In this document: piece by piece, positions 43,398 through 52,141 of the stretch
Layout of the letters: each line of letters starts with the position of its first letter
How positions within the stretch are numbered: position 1 is the first letter of the stretch
Assembly: GCF_900088415.1 (NCBI RefSeq)
Contig: NZ_FLLQ01000001.1
Location: forward strand, 806,001-870,000
Direction: 5' to 3'
DNA from: Vibrio mediterranei
GTDB taxonomy: Bacteria > Pseudomonadota > Gammaproteobacteria > Enterobacterales > Vibrionaceae
Length of the DNA: 64,000 bases
The notes under the pieces: model-generated
Database searches by the model: none
Seen by the model: the letters and a program-made list of their open reading frames with translations, nothing else
What the model was told of the DNA's origin: nothing
Position numbers and translations under genes: made by a program

Positions 43398-44615
43398 TTA
43401 CAGCTTAAAATCAACAAGTTGCTGCGCTACCTTGTCACAAATATACTCACCAATCGGTATGGCCGATGTCGCTGCCGGAGAAGGTGCGTTACAGACATGC
43501 AAGCTTCTAGAAGTTTGAGCAAATAAAAAGTCATGCACTAACGAACCGTCTGCTTTGACGGCCTGCGCACGAATTCCGGCGGGGTAGGGTTTAAGATCAT
43601 CCAAGACAATCGACGGACAGTACTTGTGCACTAGCCCTAAGTATCCGGGCTTCCAAATGGAATTTTTGAATTCAAACAATCCAGCCCTTAAATGCTGCAA
43701 CGTAACTTTCCAATACCCAGAAAATGTCAGCATTTGCCAACAGTCACGCCAACTAATGTTAAATGAGCCGTAACCTTCTCGTTTCCAACCTTGCACTGCA
43801 TTAGGGCCAACAGTAATAGAGCCATCGATCATTTTTGTTAAGTGAACACCTAAAAAAGGTAGCTCGGGATCGGGAATAGGATAGATAAGGTGGTTAACAA
43901 CATCACGATGCTTATCAGCAAGCCGATAGTATTCACCGCGATAAGGAATGATTTGGAAGTCGGTTTTAATACCTATCATAGTGGCCATTCGATCCGCCAT
44001 TAAACCTGCGCAAACCACTAGTTGTCGACATTTAAGAGTGTTCAAAACGCCGTTTTGCAAGCAGGTTAACGTCACATGGTCGTCATACTCCTGCATCGCT
44101 TTTACAGACGTTGATAGCTGCACTACACCACCCAATAGCGAAAATTGCTGTGCCATCACTTCGGTAACCTTTCGATAATCAACAATGCTAGTTTCGGTCA
44201 CTCGAATAGCTCCCAATCCCAATATATTGGGTTCTAACGCTGCTAACTGCTTTTGATCGATAAGCTCGACCTCAATTCCATTTTGTAGGCAGCGTTGATA
44301 CAAACTCTGCATCCGTTGCATTTCTAGCTCAGAGGTCGCAACAAGTAGCTTGCCACAGTTTTCAACGGGTATTTGGTGTTGATGACAAAATTCTATCGTC
44401 GCTTTAAGACCACGCTTACAGAAATCCGCTTTTAAACTGCCGGGTTGATAGTAAACACCTGCGTGAACAACGCCGCTATTGTGTCCGGTTTGATGCTGCG
44501 CCACATGCGATTCTTTTTCCACAACCAGAACAGAACTGTCGGGATAACGCTGCTTAAGCTGCCATGCGGTTGATACACCTACAATGCCACCACCAACCAC
44601 AATAAAGTCGTACAT
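43398..44615 (-). CDS. lhgO: L-2-hydroxyglutarate oxidase
   Basis: A 405-residue FAD enzyme oxidising L-2-hydroxyglutarate to 2-oxoglutarate and feeding electrons to the quinone pool. The dinucleotide loop is VVGGGIVGVSTAWQL and the family's GHNSGVVHAGVYYQPGSLKA and IPYRGEYYRL segments are present; CNAPSPAATSAIPIG ends the FAD domain. Start ATG 44615 (MYDFIVVGGG) has AAGGATGAGAG upstream and is preferred to ATG 44624. E. coli lhgO lies in the csiD-lhgO-gab operon for lysine/GABA use; no such partners occur here. Confidence 0.9.
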   Translation of the reverse strand: MYDFIVVGGGIVGVSTAWQLKQRYPDSSVLVVEKESHVAQHQTGHNSGVVHAGVYYQPGSLKADFCKRGLKATIEFCHQHQIPVENCGKLLVATSELEMQRMQSLYQRCLQNGIEVELIDQKQLAALEPNILGLGAIRVTETSIVDYRKVTEVMAQQFSLLGGVVQLSTSVKAMQEYDDHVTLTCLQNGVLNTLKCRQLVVCAGLMADRMATMIGIKTDFQIIPYRGEYYRLADKHRDVVNHLIYPIPDPELPFLGVHLTKMIDGSITVGPNAVQGWKREGYGSFNISWRDCWQMLTFSGYWKVTLQHLRAGLFEFKNSIWKPGYLGLVHKYCPSIVLDDLKPYPAGIRAQAVKADGSLVHDFLFAQTSRSLHVCNAPSPAATSAIPIGEYICDKVAQQLVDFKL

Positions 44616-44665
44616 GTCTCTCATCCTTGTGAAACTCGATATTGACTACCTTACTCCGCTGGCTG

Positions 44666-45235
44666 CTAGGAGGAAAGTGAAGGTGTCACAGCTTTTAAGT
44701 ACAGCGTTATTGACCCCTGATAAATGTCGTATTTCGCTTGCTGGTTAATCTCGGAAAACTGCATAGAGAATGCGAACCCATGCAAATAATCCGCAAGCAG
44801 ACTCACTGCGTTTTGTTTCTCTGTCGTAGATAGATCAAGTTCCTCAATAACTTGATTGAACCGACTGATAAATACATTAGCGGGTCCTGCTGTTTTCATC
44901 TTGAACAGTGTTTCTAGCAAGCCCGGATATTGTCCCAATAGCTCAAGATAACTCCAACCCAGTTGCTGTAACTCCTGTTGCCATTCTCGTCCTTCCTCCG
45001 GCAGATATATCCCCTCAACCAAAGATACTGCTACAGCTTCTAGCAACTCATCCTTGTTTTTGAAGTAATAGTAGATGGCCATCGCATCTATATTCAGCTC
45101 AGTAGCTAGACTTCTGATACTTGGGATCTTTCCATCCATTTGCATCAAGCGCTTTGCGTTTTCCACTATCACTTCTTTGCTCAGCGTGACATTACCTTTA
45201 GTTGGACGTCCCCTTTTTTTGGCCTTGACAGTCAT
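44666..45235 (-). CDS. TetR/AcrR-family repressor
   Basis: A 189-residue protein with a basic start (KAKKRGRPTKGN), the TetR helix-turn-helix (IPSIRSLATELNIDAMAIYY, YYFKNKDELLEAVA) and a C-terminal ligand/dimer domain of the TetR_C type. It is divergent from a dihydrofolate-reductase-like gene with an 87-base gap holding a perfect 15-base palindrome, so it very likely represses that gene and itself. Confidence 0.92.
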   Translation of the reverse strand: MTVKAKKRGRPTKGNVTLSKEVIVENAKRLMQMDGKIPSIRSLATELNIDAMAIYYYFKNKDELLEAVAVSLVEGIYLPEEGREWQQELQQLGWSYLELLGQYPGLLETLFKMKTAGPANVFISRFNQVIEELDLSTTEKQNAVSLLADYLHGFAFSMQFSEINQQAKYDIYQGSITLYLKAVTPSLSS

Positions 45236-45263
45236 AAAAGATCCTAGCTAAACTAATATTAAT

Positions 45264-45278
45264 TTCTACACTGTAGAA
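45264..45278. promoter_or_regulatory. TetR-type palindromic operator
   Basis: TTCTACACTGTAGAA is a perfect 7-1-7 palindrome centred between the divergent TetR and reductase-like genes, 29 bases before the TetR start. Confidence 0.8.
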
Positions 45279-45322
45279 TTATAGCAAAATGACCTTTAAT
45301 ATCAAATAGCGGAGTCTCAATA

Positions 45323-45853
45323 ATGGCAAATATCGTATACATCGGAACCAGTCTAGACGGCTATATCGCAGACAAAAATAACGGTCTCGATTGGCTACAT
45401 GATGTGCCAAACCCTGAGGGCTCAGATTTTGGTTTTGCGGAGTTTATGGACCGAGTTGATGGGCTCGTCATGGGCAGAAACACTCTAGAAATCGTTCTGA
45501 GTTTTGGTATTGAGTGGCCCTACTCTAAGCCAGTATTTGTGTTAAGTAATACACTTACTAAAGTGCCTGAAGGCTATGAAGACAAAGTCTTTTTGGTGAA
45601 AGGTAAGCTAAGCGACATCGTTAGTGACTTGAACTCGAAAGGCTACAAAAACCTCTACATTGATGGCGGTAAGACGATTCAGAGTTTCTTAGCGGAAGAT
45701 CTAATTGATGAGATGATAATCACCACCATTCCAACCCTTCTTGGTGGCGGCATTTCATTGTTCGGTGAACTCGATAAGCCCCTGAAATTCAAGCATGTGT
45801 CAGCAGATCGTTACCTTGATTGTATAGTTAAAAACCGATACGTAAGAGCGTAA
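45323..45853 (+). CDS. Dihydrofolate-reductase-fold protein (RibD C-terminal type)
   Basis: A 176-residue reductase of the RibD_C/YyaP group: IVYIGTSLDGYIADKNNGLDW, DGLVMGRNTLEIV, NLYIDGGKTIQSFLAEDLID and IPTLLGGGISLF are all family landmarks. These proteins bind NADPH, but their substrates are mostly unknown; they are not the essential DHFR. Control by the divergent TetR regulator suggests induction by a compound, perhaps a xenobiotic, that the enzyme reduces. Confidence 0.85.
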   Translation: MANIVYIGTSLDGYIADKNNGLDWLHDVPNPEGSDFGFAEFMDRVDGLVMGRNTLEIVLSFGIEWPYSKPVFVLSNTLTKVPEGYEDKVFLVKGKLSDIVSDLNSKGYKNLYIDGGKTIQSFLAEDLIDEMIITTIPTLLGGGISLFGELDKPLKFKHVSADRYLDCIVKNRYVRA

Positions 45854-45864
45854 CCATTTGCCAA

Positions 45865-45891
45865 AGGTGCTAGATGGCTTATCTAGCACCT
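45865..45891. terminator. Hairpin between convergent reductase-like and aldolase genes
   Basis: AGGTGCTAGAT and ATCTAGCACCT form a perfect eleven-base stem with a five-base loop. No strong T run follows on either strand. Confidence 0.6.
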
Positions 45892-45943
45892 CAATGCTTA
45901 CTATAGCAACAATAAGTGCGTTCAGAATGCGACGCTTCAGTTT

Positions 45944-46618
45944 CTAGCTTTCAAATGAAAGCTTGTCACCAAACACTTCTGACCAATCTTTATCAAACTG
46001 TGCTACTGCTGGTTCAATGGCTGGATGCGAGAACATTTGCGCCGCCACATCAACTGGTAAAGTAATTGCCCCAATCCCCAACTTCATCACATCCATCGCC
46101 TGCTGGACATTCTTGAAGCTTGCAGCGAGGATTTTTGTTGAAAGTCCATGTTTTTCGATCAGCAATTGAAGGTCACGAACCACTGCAACGCCATCACCAT
46201 TCATAGCATCAATACGGTTAACGTAAGGCGCAAGATAATCGGCGCCACACAATGCAGCCATGAATCCTTGCTGCACCGTGTATATTGCTGTAGCTAGAAC
46301 CTGAATACCCTCTTGTTTCATTAACTTAATAGCAGCTAACCCTGCCTCCGTAGCGGGAACTTTTATCACCATATCGTAAGGAAGTTCACTTAGCTTCTTT
46401 GCTTCCGCTAACATTGAATGAGGATCTTTACTCACCACTTGAGCGTGAAAACGCGCTGTATCACCCAATACTTCTTTCATATTAGCAAGTGTCGTCGTGA
46501 GCCCCACCTTAGATTTAGCGACAATCGTCGGGTTGGTGGTCACTCCCTTTAACGGGAAACATTGGTTAAAACGTGCGGTCTCGCTGACATCCGCCGTATC
46601 TAAGTAGAGTTCAATCAT
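45944..46618 (-). CDS. Fructose-6-phosphate aldolase/transaldolase-like (FSA family)
   Basis: A 224-residue class I aldolase of the FSA/TalC type. The Schiff-base lysine is Lys86 in MVIKVPAT; LYLDTADVSE, KGVTTNPTIVAKS and ILAASFKNVQQ are family motifs. FSA cleaves fructose-6-phosphate-like ketoses with a dihydroxyacetone or hydroxyacetone half. It is divergent from the glycyl-radical genes, as fsa genes often sit beside such enzymes in enterics. This suggests it cleaves the keto-sugar phosphate the radical enzyme makes. A DeoR-like palindrome overlaps its last codons. Confidence 0.9.
   Translation of the reverse strand: MIELYLDTADVSETARFNQCFPLKGVTTNPTIVAKSKVGLTTTLANMKEVLGDTARFHAQVVSKDPHSMLAEAKKLSELPYDMVIKVPATEAGLAAIKLMKQEGIQVLATAIYTVQQGFMAALCGADYLAPYVNRIDAMNGDGVAVVRDLQLLIEKHGLSTKILAASFKNVQQAMDVMKLGIGAITLPVDVAAQMFSHPAIEPAVAQFDKDWSEVFGDKLSFES
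45946..45963. promoter_or_regulatory. Palindrome in the 3' end of the aldolase gene (operator candidate)
   Basis: AGCTTTCAAATGAAAGCT is complementary except for its two central bases and contains the TTTCA-AA-TGAAA core that recurs at 50129. It overlaps the aldolase stop region and may be a remote DeoR-family site. Chance is possible because it is in coding sequence. Confidence 0.4.
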
Positions 46619-46690
46619 CTTCTATTCTCAAACCTTTATTTGAACATTATCAAGTTACCAACAATATAGATCTTGCCAATTTGATGGATC

Positions 46691-46704
46691 TTGATTTTGA
46701 TCAA
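46691..46704. promoter_or_regulatory. Perfect FNR-type box
   Basis: TTGATTTTGATCAA matches the FNR consensus TTGAT-N4-ATCAA exactly. It is 78 bases upstream of the activase start. A -10-like TAAAGT at 46726 would put it near -41, the usual position for FNR activation, implying anaerobic induction of the glycyl radical genes. Confidence 0.8.
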
Positions 46705-46709
46705 GACAA

Positions 46710-46745
46710 TCTTCATATGAAGAGCTAAAGTTTCATTTAATGAAA
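46710..46745. promoter_or_regulatory. Two palindromes over the probable start of transcription (DeoR-type operators)
   Basis: TCTTCATATGAAGA (46710-46723) and TTTCATTTAATGAAA (46731-46745) are perfect palindromes with TTCA/TGAA arms; another ATGAAA half-site follows at 46762. They lie between the FNR box and the activase gene. The DeoR-family gene at the end of the cluster is the natural candidate repressor. Confidence 0.65.
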
Positions 46746-46781
46746 GTATATAACTTCTTAAAATGAAAGATTGGATGGCAC

Positions 46782-47681
46782 ATGTATTTTAATATCCAAA
46801 GATTCTCTACTCATGATGGTGATGGTATTCGAAGCCTACTGTTTCTCAAAGGATGTAGCTTGGCTTGCCCCTGGTGCCAAAACCCAGAAAGTCGCAGTGC
46901 TAAGCATTCTGTGCTATTCGATAAACGCAGCTGTTTAAGTGACTGTCATCGCTGCTCGGACGCTTGCCCTTCAATTGAAGCTACACCAGAAGGCATCAAG
47001 ATAAACAGAGATACCCTTGATGATTCACAAATCATTGCTTTGCGAAATGTGTGCCCGACACAAGCGTTAACCGTGTGTGGAGAAGATACTCAGCAAAAAA
47101 TGCTGTTCGATACCTTAATGAAGGATAAGCCGTTTTATGATCAAAGTAGTGGCGGGGTAACTTTCTCTGGTGGTGAACCATTAATGCAGTCGGATTTAGT
47201 GGCATCCTTAGCCAAGCAGCTCCAAGCCGAAGGTGTAAATACAGCTGTAGAAACGTGTATGCATGTACCGTGGAAAAACATTGAACAAGCAGCGCCCTAT
47301 ATTGATTGCTGGCTAACCGATCTTAAACACACCAATGAAACAAAATTCTTGGACTGGGCACAGGGTTCACTGAAACGTATTAAGAGCAACTTCCACAAAC
47401 TAGCGCCTATTGCAAAACGAATCATCATTCGTGTACCCGTAATCCCAGACTTTAATGACTCTCCCGAAGAGCTCGAAGACATTATTGATTTCGCAGCTGA
47501 TATCGAAAACTGCACCGAACTACACCTGCTGCCCTATCACACACTAGGCATCAATAAATACCGTTTGTTGGACATGCCCTATTTATGCTCCGACAAACCA
47601 CTCAACAACCCCGAGCTGCTTGAATACGCGCAACAGTACGCCAAGCAGTATCCACGTATCAACGTGATTGTAAGAGGCTAA
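46782..47681 (+). CDS. Glycyl-radical enzyme activating protein (radical SAM)
   Basis: A 299-residue radical SAM activase that installs the glycyl radical in its partner enzyme. The SAM cluster motif is Cys25-x3-Cys29-x2-Cys32 in KGCSLACPWCQNPE. A ferredoxin-like insertion (CLSDCHRCSDACP and a later CPTQALTVCG) adds further Fe-S clusters, as in the activases of non-PFL glycyl radical enzymes. SGGVTFSGGEPL binds SAM. Its stop overlaps the next start (TAATG), so enzyme and activase are co-translated. Oxygen-sensitive chemistry agrees with the FNR box upstream. Confidence 0.93.
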   Translation: MYFNIQRFSTHDGDGIRSLLFLKGCSLACPWCQNPESRSAKHSVLFDKRSCLSDCHRCSDACPSIEATPEGIKINRDTLDDSQIIALRNVCPTQALTVCGEDTQQKMLFDTLMKDKPFYDQSSGGVTFSGGEPLMQSDLVASLAKQLQAEGVNTAVETCMHVPWKNIEQAAPYIDCWLTDLKHTNETKFLDWAQGSLKRIKSNFHKLAPIAKRIIIRVPVIPDFNDSPEELEDIIDFAADIENCTELHLLPYHTLGINKYRLLDMPYLCSDKPLNNPELLEYAQQYAKQYPRINVIVRG

Positions 47682-50110
47682 TGACTATGGAACTCAATTA
47701 CTTACCTAAGCGTATTCAAGAACATAAGAAAGCTCTGGTTAATATTATTACGCCACCTATTTGTACCGAGCGTGCGCAAGCATACACCAAAGTCTACCAG
47801 CAGAATGAAGACAAGCCTGTTATCGTCCAACGTGCACTAGCACTGGAAGAACATTTAGCGACACGCACAATTTGGATCGATAATAACGAGCTAATTGTGG
47901 GCAACCAAGCCAGCAAACTGAGAGCGGCGCCTATCTTCCCTGAGTACACCGTACGTTGGATTGAAGCAGAGATTGATGAGCTTGCTGACCGACCAGGAGC
48001 GGGCTTTGCTGTCACCGAGCAAGACAAAGACGTTATTCACGCCCTTACCCCATATTGGCGGGGTAAAACGGTAAAGGATCGTTGCTATGGTTTATTCACC
48101 GATGAACAACAAGCCATTTTGGCAACGACCATTATCAAAGCCGAAGGTAATATGACATCCGGTGACGCTCACCTAGCAGTCGATAACGAGAAAATTCTCG
48201 CCATTGGTTTAGATGGACTCATTACCGAAGTGGACGACCACCGTTTAAATAACGATATTTCCACTTATGAAGGACTTAAGAAAGAGCAGTTTTATAAGTC
48301 GGTCGATATTGTATTACGCGCGATTCAGCAACATATTTTGCGTTTCTCGGAATTGGCACTGAGCATGGCGAAAAAGGAGTCGGATACTCAGCGCAAACTA
48401 GAGCTTGAAACCATTGCCGCAAACTGTGAACACATTGCTTACCACCCACCTTGCAATTTCTGGCAAGCATTACAGCTAAGCTACTTTGTGCAATTGATGC
48501 TGCAAATCGAATCAAACGGTCACTCGGTTTCATTTGGTCGTATGGACCAATATCTTAATGATTTCTACATCACCGATATCAACAATGGCTCCTTACAACC
48601 TAGCTTTGCAACAGAACTACTACAAAGCTGCTGGTTAAAGCTGCTGGAAGTCAACAAAATACGCTCAGGGGCTCATTCCAAAGCCTCGGCTGGTTCTCCA
48701 CTTTATCAAAACGTCTGTATTGGCGGTCAAAAGCTTGATGAGAAAGGAGTGTCAATGGATGCGGTCAACCCACTTTCTTGGGCAATTCTTGAGTCATGTG
48801 GCCAACTCCGCTCCACGCAGCCTAACTTGAGTGTTCGCTATCACGAAGGCCTGAATCACGAGTTCTTAATGGGTTGTATCGAAGTCATTAAGTGTGGCTT
48901 TGGTATGCCAGCGTTTAACAACGATGAAATCGTTATTCCTGAGTTTATAAAACTAGGGGTCGAGCGAGAGGATGCCTACAACTATGCGTCGATTGGTTGT
49001 ATTGAAACCGCGGTCCCTGGTAAGTGGGGTTATCGCTGCACCGGTATGAGCTTTATTAACTTTGCTCGAATCCTATTGGCCGCGTTAAATGAAGGTGTCG
49101 ACGCCACGTCTGGCGAGTGCTTCTTACCTCACGCTAAATCACTGGAGAAAAACAATTTCGCTAGTATGGATGAAGTGATGCACAGCTGGGCAGATCAAAT
49201 CCGCTACTACACCAGAAAGTCGATTGAAATTGATACCGTTGTCGACTCTGTGCTGGAACAACAGGCGCACGATATCTTTTGCTCATCGTTGGTTGATCAC
49301 TGCTTACCAAGTGGCAAAACCGTCAAGGAAGGCGGCGCGAAGTATGATTGGATATCCGGATTACAAGTGGGTATTGCAAACTTAGGTAACAGCTTGGCAG
49401 CCATCAAGCATCTGGTGTTCGATGAAAAGCAGATCAGCCAGCCGGAATTGGCGAAAGCGCTGGCAGAGAACTTTGAAGGCTCACAACAAGAACAGTTGCG
49501 CCACCAGTTGATTAACTTTGCGCCTAAATATGGCAACGACGATGACGCTGTTGACCATCTACTAGCGCAAGCGTATCAAGTTTACATTGATGAGCTTAAA
49601 CAATTCGTTAATACCCGACATGGACGAGGCCCGATTGGTGGTGGGTACTATGCGGGGACCTCTAGTATCTCTGCTAACGTGCCATTCGGAGCCTCGACGA
49701 TGGCAACGCCTGATGGCAGAAAAGCGTCAACTCCACTTGCTGAAGGAGCAAGCCCTTCGTCTGGCTCAGATCGTTTGGGACCAACGGCTGTGTACAACTC
49801 AGTGGCCAAAATCCAAGCAAATCAGATTCTTGGAGGCGTGTTGTTGAATCAGAAACTCTCTCCTGCTGCTGTGCAGTCGGAAAGCGACAAACTGAAGCTA
49901 TCCATGTTGATTCGAACTTTCTTCAATCATCATAAGGGGTGGCACGTTCAATACAATATCGTATCGAGAGACACCTTATTAGCAGCCAAACGCAATCCTG
50001 AACAGTATCGTGATCTCGTGGTTCGCGTTGCAGGATACTCAGCGTTCTTTACTGCATTATCTCCAGACGCGCAGGATGACATCATCGCTCGTACCGAGCA
50101 CGACTTGTAA
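47681..50110 (+). CDS. Glycyl radical enzyme (PFL2/YbiW-PflD type)
   Basis: The 809-residue enzyme has the C-terminal glycyl radical site VRVAGYSAFF (Gly785) and the thiyl cysteine Cys440 in IGCIET. The GCxE motif marks the dehydratase/lyase branch rather than pyruvate formate-lyase. From memory, E. coli YbiW/PflD relatives with adjacent FSA aldolases have been assigned to ring opening of 1,5-anhydroglucitol-6-phosphate; with the divergent aldolase here that pathway is plausible, but other sugar or polyol substrates remain possible. The true start may be the second ATG (47687), better spaced from GAGG. Confidence 0.88.
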   Translation: MTMELNYLPKRIQEHKKALVNIITPPICTERAQAYTKVYQQNEDKPVIVQRALALEEHLATRTIWIDNNELIVGNQASKLRAAPIFPEYTVRWIEAEIDELADRPGAGFAVTEQDKDVIHALTPYWRGKTVKDRCYGLFTDEQQAILATTIIKAEGNMTSGDAHLAVDNEKILAIGLDGLITEVDDHRLNNDISTYEGLKKEQFYKSVDIVLRAIQQHILRFSELALSMAKKESDTQRKLELETIAANCEHIAYHPPCNFWQALQLSYFVQLMLQIESNGHSVSFGRMDQYLNDFYITDINNGSLQPSFATELLQSCWLKLLEVNKIRSGAHSKASAGSPLYQNVCIGGQKLDEKGVSMDAVNPLSWAILESCGQLRSTQPNLSVRYHEGLNHEFLMGCIEVIKCGFGMPAFNNDEIVIPEFIKLGVEREDAYNYASIGCIETAVPGKWGYRCTGMSFINFARILLAALNEGVDATSGECFLPHAKSLEKNNFASMDEVMHSWADQIRYYTRKSIEIDTVVDSVLEQQAHDIFCSSLVDHCLPSGKTVKEGGAKYDWISGLQVGIANLGNSLAAIKHLVFDEKQISQPELAKALAENFEGSQQEQLRHQLINFAPKYGNDDDAVDHLLAQAYQVYIDELKQFVNTRHGRGPIGGGYYAGTSSISANVPFGASTMATPDGRKASTPLAEGASPSSGSDRLGPTAVYNSVAKIQANQILGGVLLNQKLSPAAVQSESDKLKLSMLIRTFFNHHKGWHVQYNIVSRDTLLAAKRNPEQYRDLVVRVAGYSAFFTALSPDAQDDIIARTEHDL

Positions 50111-50128
50111 CAAGTTTCAAATCACCAC

Positions 50129-50140
50129 TTTCAAATGAAA
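50129..50140. promoter_or_regulatory. DeoR-type operator candidate before the DeoR gene
   Basis: TTTCAAATGAAA repeats the core found at 45949-45960 and is followed by another TTGAAA. It lies 65 bases upstream of the DeoR gene, suggesting autoregulation. Confidence 0.5.
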
Positions 50141-50149
50141 TTGAAACGA

Positions 50150-50176
50150 AAGAGGGCTATACTAGCCCTCTTCTTT
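50150..50176 (+). terminator. Intrinsic terminator after the glycyl radical enzyme gene
   Basis: AAGAGGGCTA and TAGCCCTCTT pair perfectly over ten bases with a three-base loop and are followed by CTTTATT. Confidence 0.88.
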
Positions 50177-50204
50177 ATTGATTTACGTAACGCCCGGGGC
50201 CTCA

Positions 50205-50945
50205 ATGAATTCCAGACAGTCTGAAATCTTAAACTTAGTGAACGACAGGACACGAGTGCAAGTCACCGACCTCTCTGAGCTCACTGGTGTTTCCGGTGTG
50301 ACCATACGTCAAGACCTCAACTATCTAGAGCAAAACGGCTACTTAAAACGAGTTCATGGTGCCGCTGTTTCCTTGCAAAGTGATGACATCGACTCGCGCC
50401 TTGAAGTGCATTTCGATATAAAACAGCAGCTTGCCAACAAGGCTGCTGCTCTTGTTGCAGCTAATGAAACGGTGCTTATCGAAGGCGGCAGTGCCAATGC
50501 GTTACTTGCTCGTACACTAGCAGAAAGGGGTGATGTCACCATCATAACTCCTTCGGCCTACATCGCGCATCTCGTTCGTCATACCTCAGCCAATATCATT
50601 TTGCTAGGCGGTGTTTACCAACATCAAGGTGAAAGTTTAGTTGGACCACTAACCAAGCTTTGCATTGAGAACATTCATTTTAGTACTGCTTTTTTAGGTA
50701 TCGATGGCTTTGATATTGATACCGGCTTCACCAGTCGCGATATGATGCGTGCAGACATTGCCGATACTATCATCCAGAAGAAACGCCGCAATATCGTCTT
50801 AACCGATTCCAGCAAGTTCGGGCAGATCTTTCCGTCATCGATTGGCGACACCAGCGAAATCTCCATTTTGTTGACTGATGACGCAGTACCAGAAAACATG
50901 GTTAAACATTTGCGGTCCAAGCACGTCGAGGTCATTATCGGCTAG
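50205..50945 (+). CDS. DeoR-family regulator of the glycyl-radical cluster
   Basis: Start ATG 50205 (MNSRQSEILNLVNDRTRVQV) opens a DeoR helix-turn-helix (LSELTGVSGVTIRQDLNYLE, GYLKRVHGAAV) followed by the phosphosugar-binding DeoRC domain (AFLGIDGFDIDTGFTSRDM, IVLTDSSKFG). Such repressors sense sugar phosphates. The 246-residue protein lies just after the enzyme genes across a terminator. Repeated TTCA/TGAA palindromes in the cluster are its likely sites, and its inducer is probably a pathway intermediate. Confidence 0.9.
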   Translation: MNSRQSEILNLVNDRTRVQVTDLSELTGVSGVTIRQDLNYLEQNGYLKRVHGAAVSLQSDDIDSRLEVHFDIKQQLANKAAALVAANETVLIEGGSANALLARTLAERGDVTIITPSAYIAHLVRHTSANIILLGGVYQHQGESLVGPLTKLCIENIHFSTAFLGIDGFDIDTGFTSRDMMRADIADTIIQKKRRNIVLTDSSKFGQIFPSSIGDTSEISILLTDDAVPENMVKHLRSKHVEVIIG

Positions 50946-51016
50946 CGATATTAGTTCAAAAGCAATAGTATTAGTACTGATATGCTTTTGTGTAATAAAT
51001 GGTGAGCAAGGAAGAT

Positions 51017-51970
51017 ATGAAGACTCTTGAGCAGGAACTATCGAGAATAGACTTAAATTTGCTGGTATCACTTAGCGTTCTAATAAAAGAGCGCAATGTG
51101 TCACGAGCGGCTGAAAAGCTCTACCTCTCCCAACCAGCGATGAGTCGTACCCTTTCTCGGTTGAGAGCACTTTTTGACGATCCTTTGTTTTACCGCGAAT
51201 CCAATGGCCTACAACCCACTACCAAAACACTTGAACTGGAGCCTGCACTAGACAAAATACTGCTCTCCATCGATACCTTGCTCAACGGGTTAACCTTCTC
51301 ACCCAGTCAATGTGAACGCGCCTTTCGAATTTCTGTACCGCCGCTAATGAGCCGATTTCTCACCGCTCCTTTAGCTAAAGCAATCAAAGAAGTCGCTCCC
51401 AACGTTTCCCTTGAAGAGTATCCCTCTTCCCTCGACCCTGCTCAGCTACTAAAAGACGGGCAAGTGGATTTTTCAATTCACGTTGAAGAAGTAATTCAGA
51501 GTGAAGAGTACCATTGCGAGAAGATTGGTAGCACTTACCCGGTTATCTATGGTTCAGATAGCCACCCATTACGGGATCAACGAAATATCAGCATTAAAGA
51601 TTGCTTAGAATATCAATTTGTCGATCTGTCTCTAGATGTTCGCTCGACTCAGCATTATCTCAATCCAATTGACATAGAGCTTGCTAATCAAGGCCTATCA
51701 AGAAATATCGCATTGAAATCAGGGCAACTTTCAACATTAATTGAGTCACTGGAAGAAACGGATAGGTTAATGATCTCAAGCCACGCCTTATCTAAAGCGT
51801 TCGAGAAAACGTCTAACTTGAGAGTTATTAAGTCGTTTAGTGATAGGCATTACCTAGTCAATATCTATCTTATCGAACATCGCCGCACACTGAGCAGCCC
51901 TGCGCATATATGGTTTAAATCGCTCATGCTAGAAACCCTGGCGGAAAAGATCACAGTATCAGATACCTAG
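51017..51970 (+). CDS. LysR-family regulator (NodD/SyrM-like branch)
   Basis: The 317-residue protein starts LSRIDLNLLVSLSVLIKERN with helix-turn-helix VSRAAEKLYLSQPAMSRTLS and DDPLFYRESNGLQPT, the pattern of the NodD/LeuO-type LysR branch with the D-L-N-L-L opening. ATG 51017 is chosen because AAGGAAG lies a few bases upstream; ATG 50999 lacks a ribosome site. No divergent target is evident, so its regulon is unknown. Confidence 0.9.
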   Translation: MKTLEQELSRIDLNLLVSLSVLIKERNVSRAAEKLYLSQPAMSRTLSRLRALFDDPLFYRESNGLQPTTKTLELEPALDKILLSIDTLLNGLTFSPSQCERAFRISVPPLMSRFLTAPLAKAIKEVAPNVSLEEYPSSLDPAQLLKDGQVDFSIHVEEVIQSEEYHCEKIGSTYPVIYGSDSHPLRDQRNISIKDCLEYQFVDLSLDVRSTQHYLNPIDIELANQGLSRNIALKSGQLSTLIESLEETDRLMISSHALSKAFEKTSNLRVIKSFSDRHYLVNIYLIEHRRTLSSPAHIWFKSLMLETLAEKITVSDT

Positions 51971-52141
51971 CAGTGATATACGTTTTACGCATATCTTTAA
52001 TCCACATTTATCATTGGTCGAAATACCCATCTCTCGCTATTCTTATTAACGTTCGATGGCGCTATTAAATACAAGGTTGAGTTAATCGCAGCTTTCTTTT
52101 TTGATCTTTCACTTACTGCAAATGAATACAAAGGAGAAATT

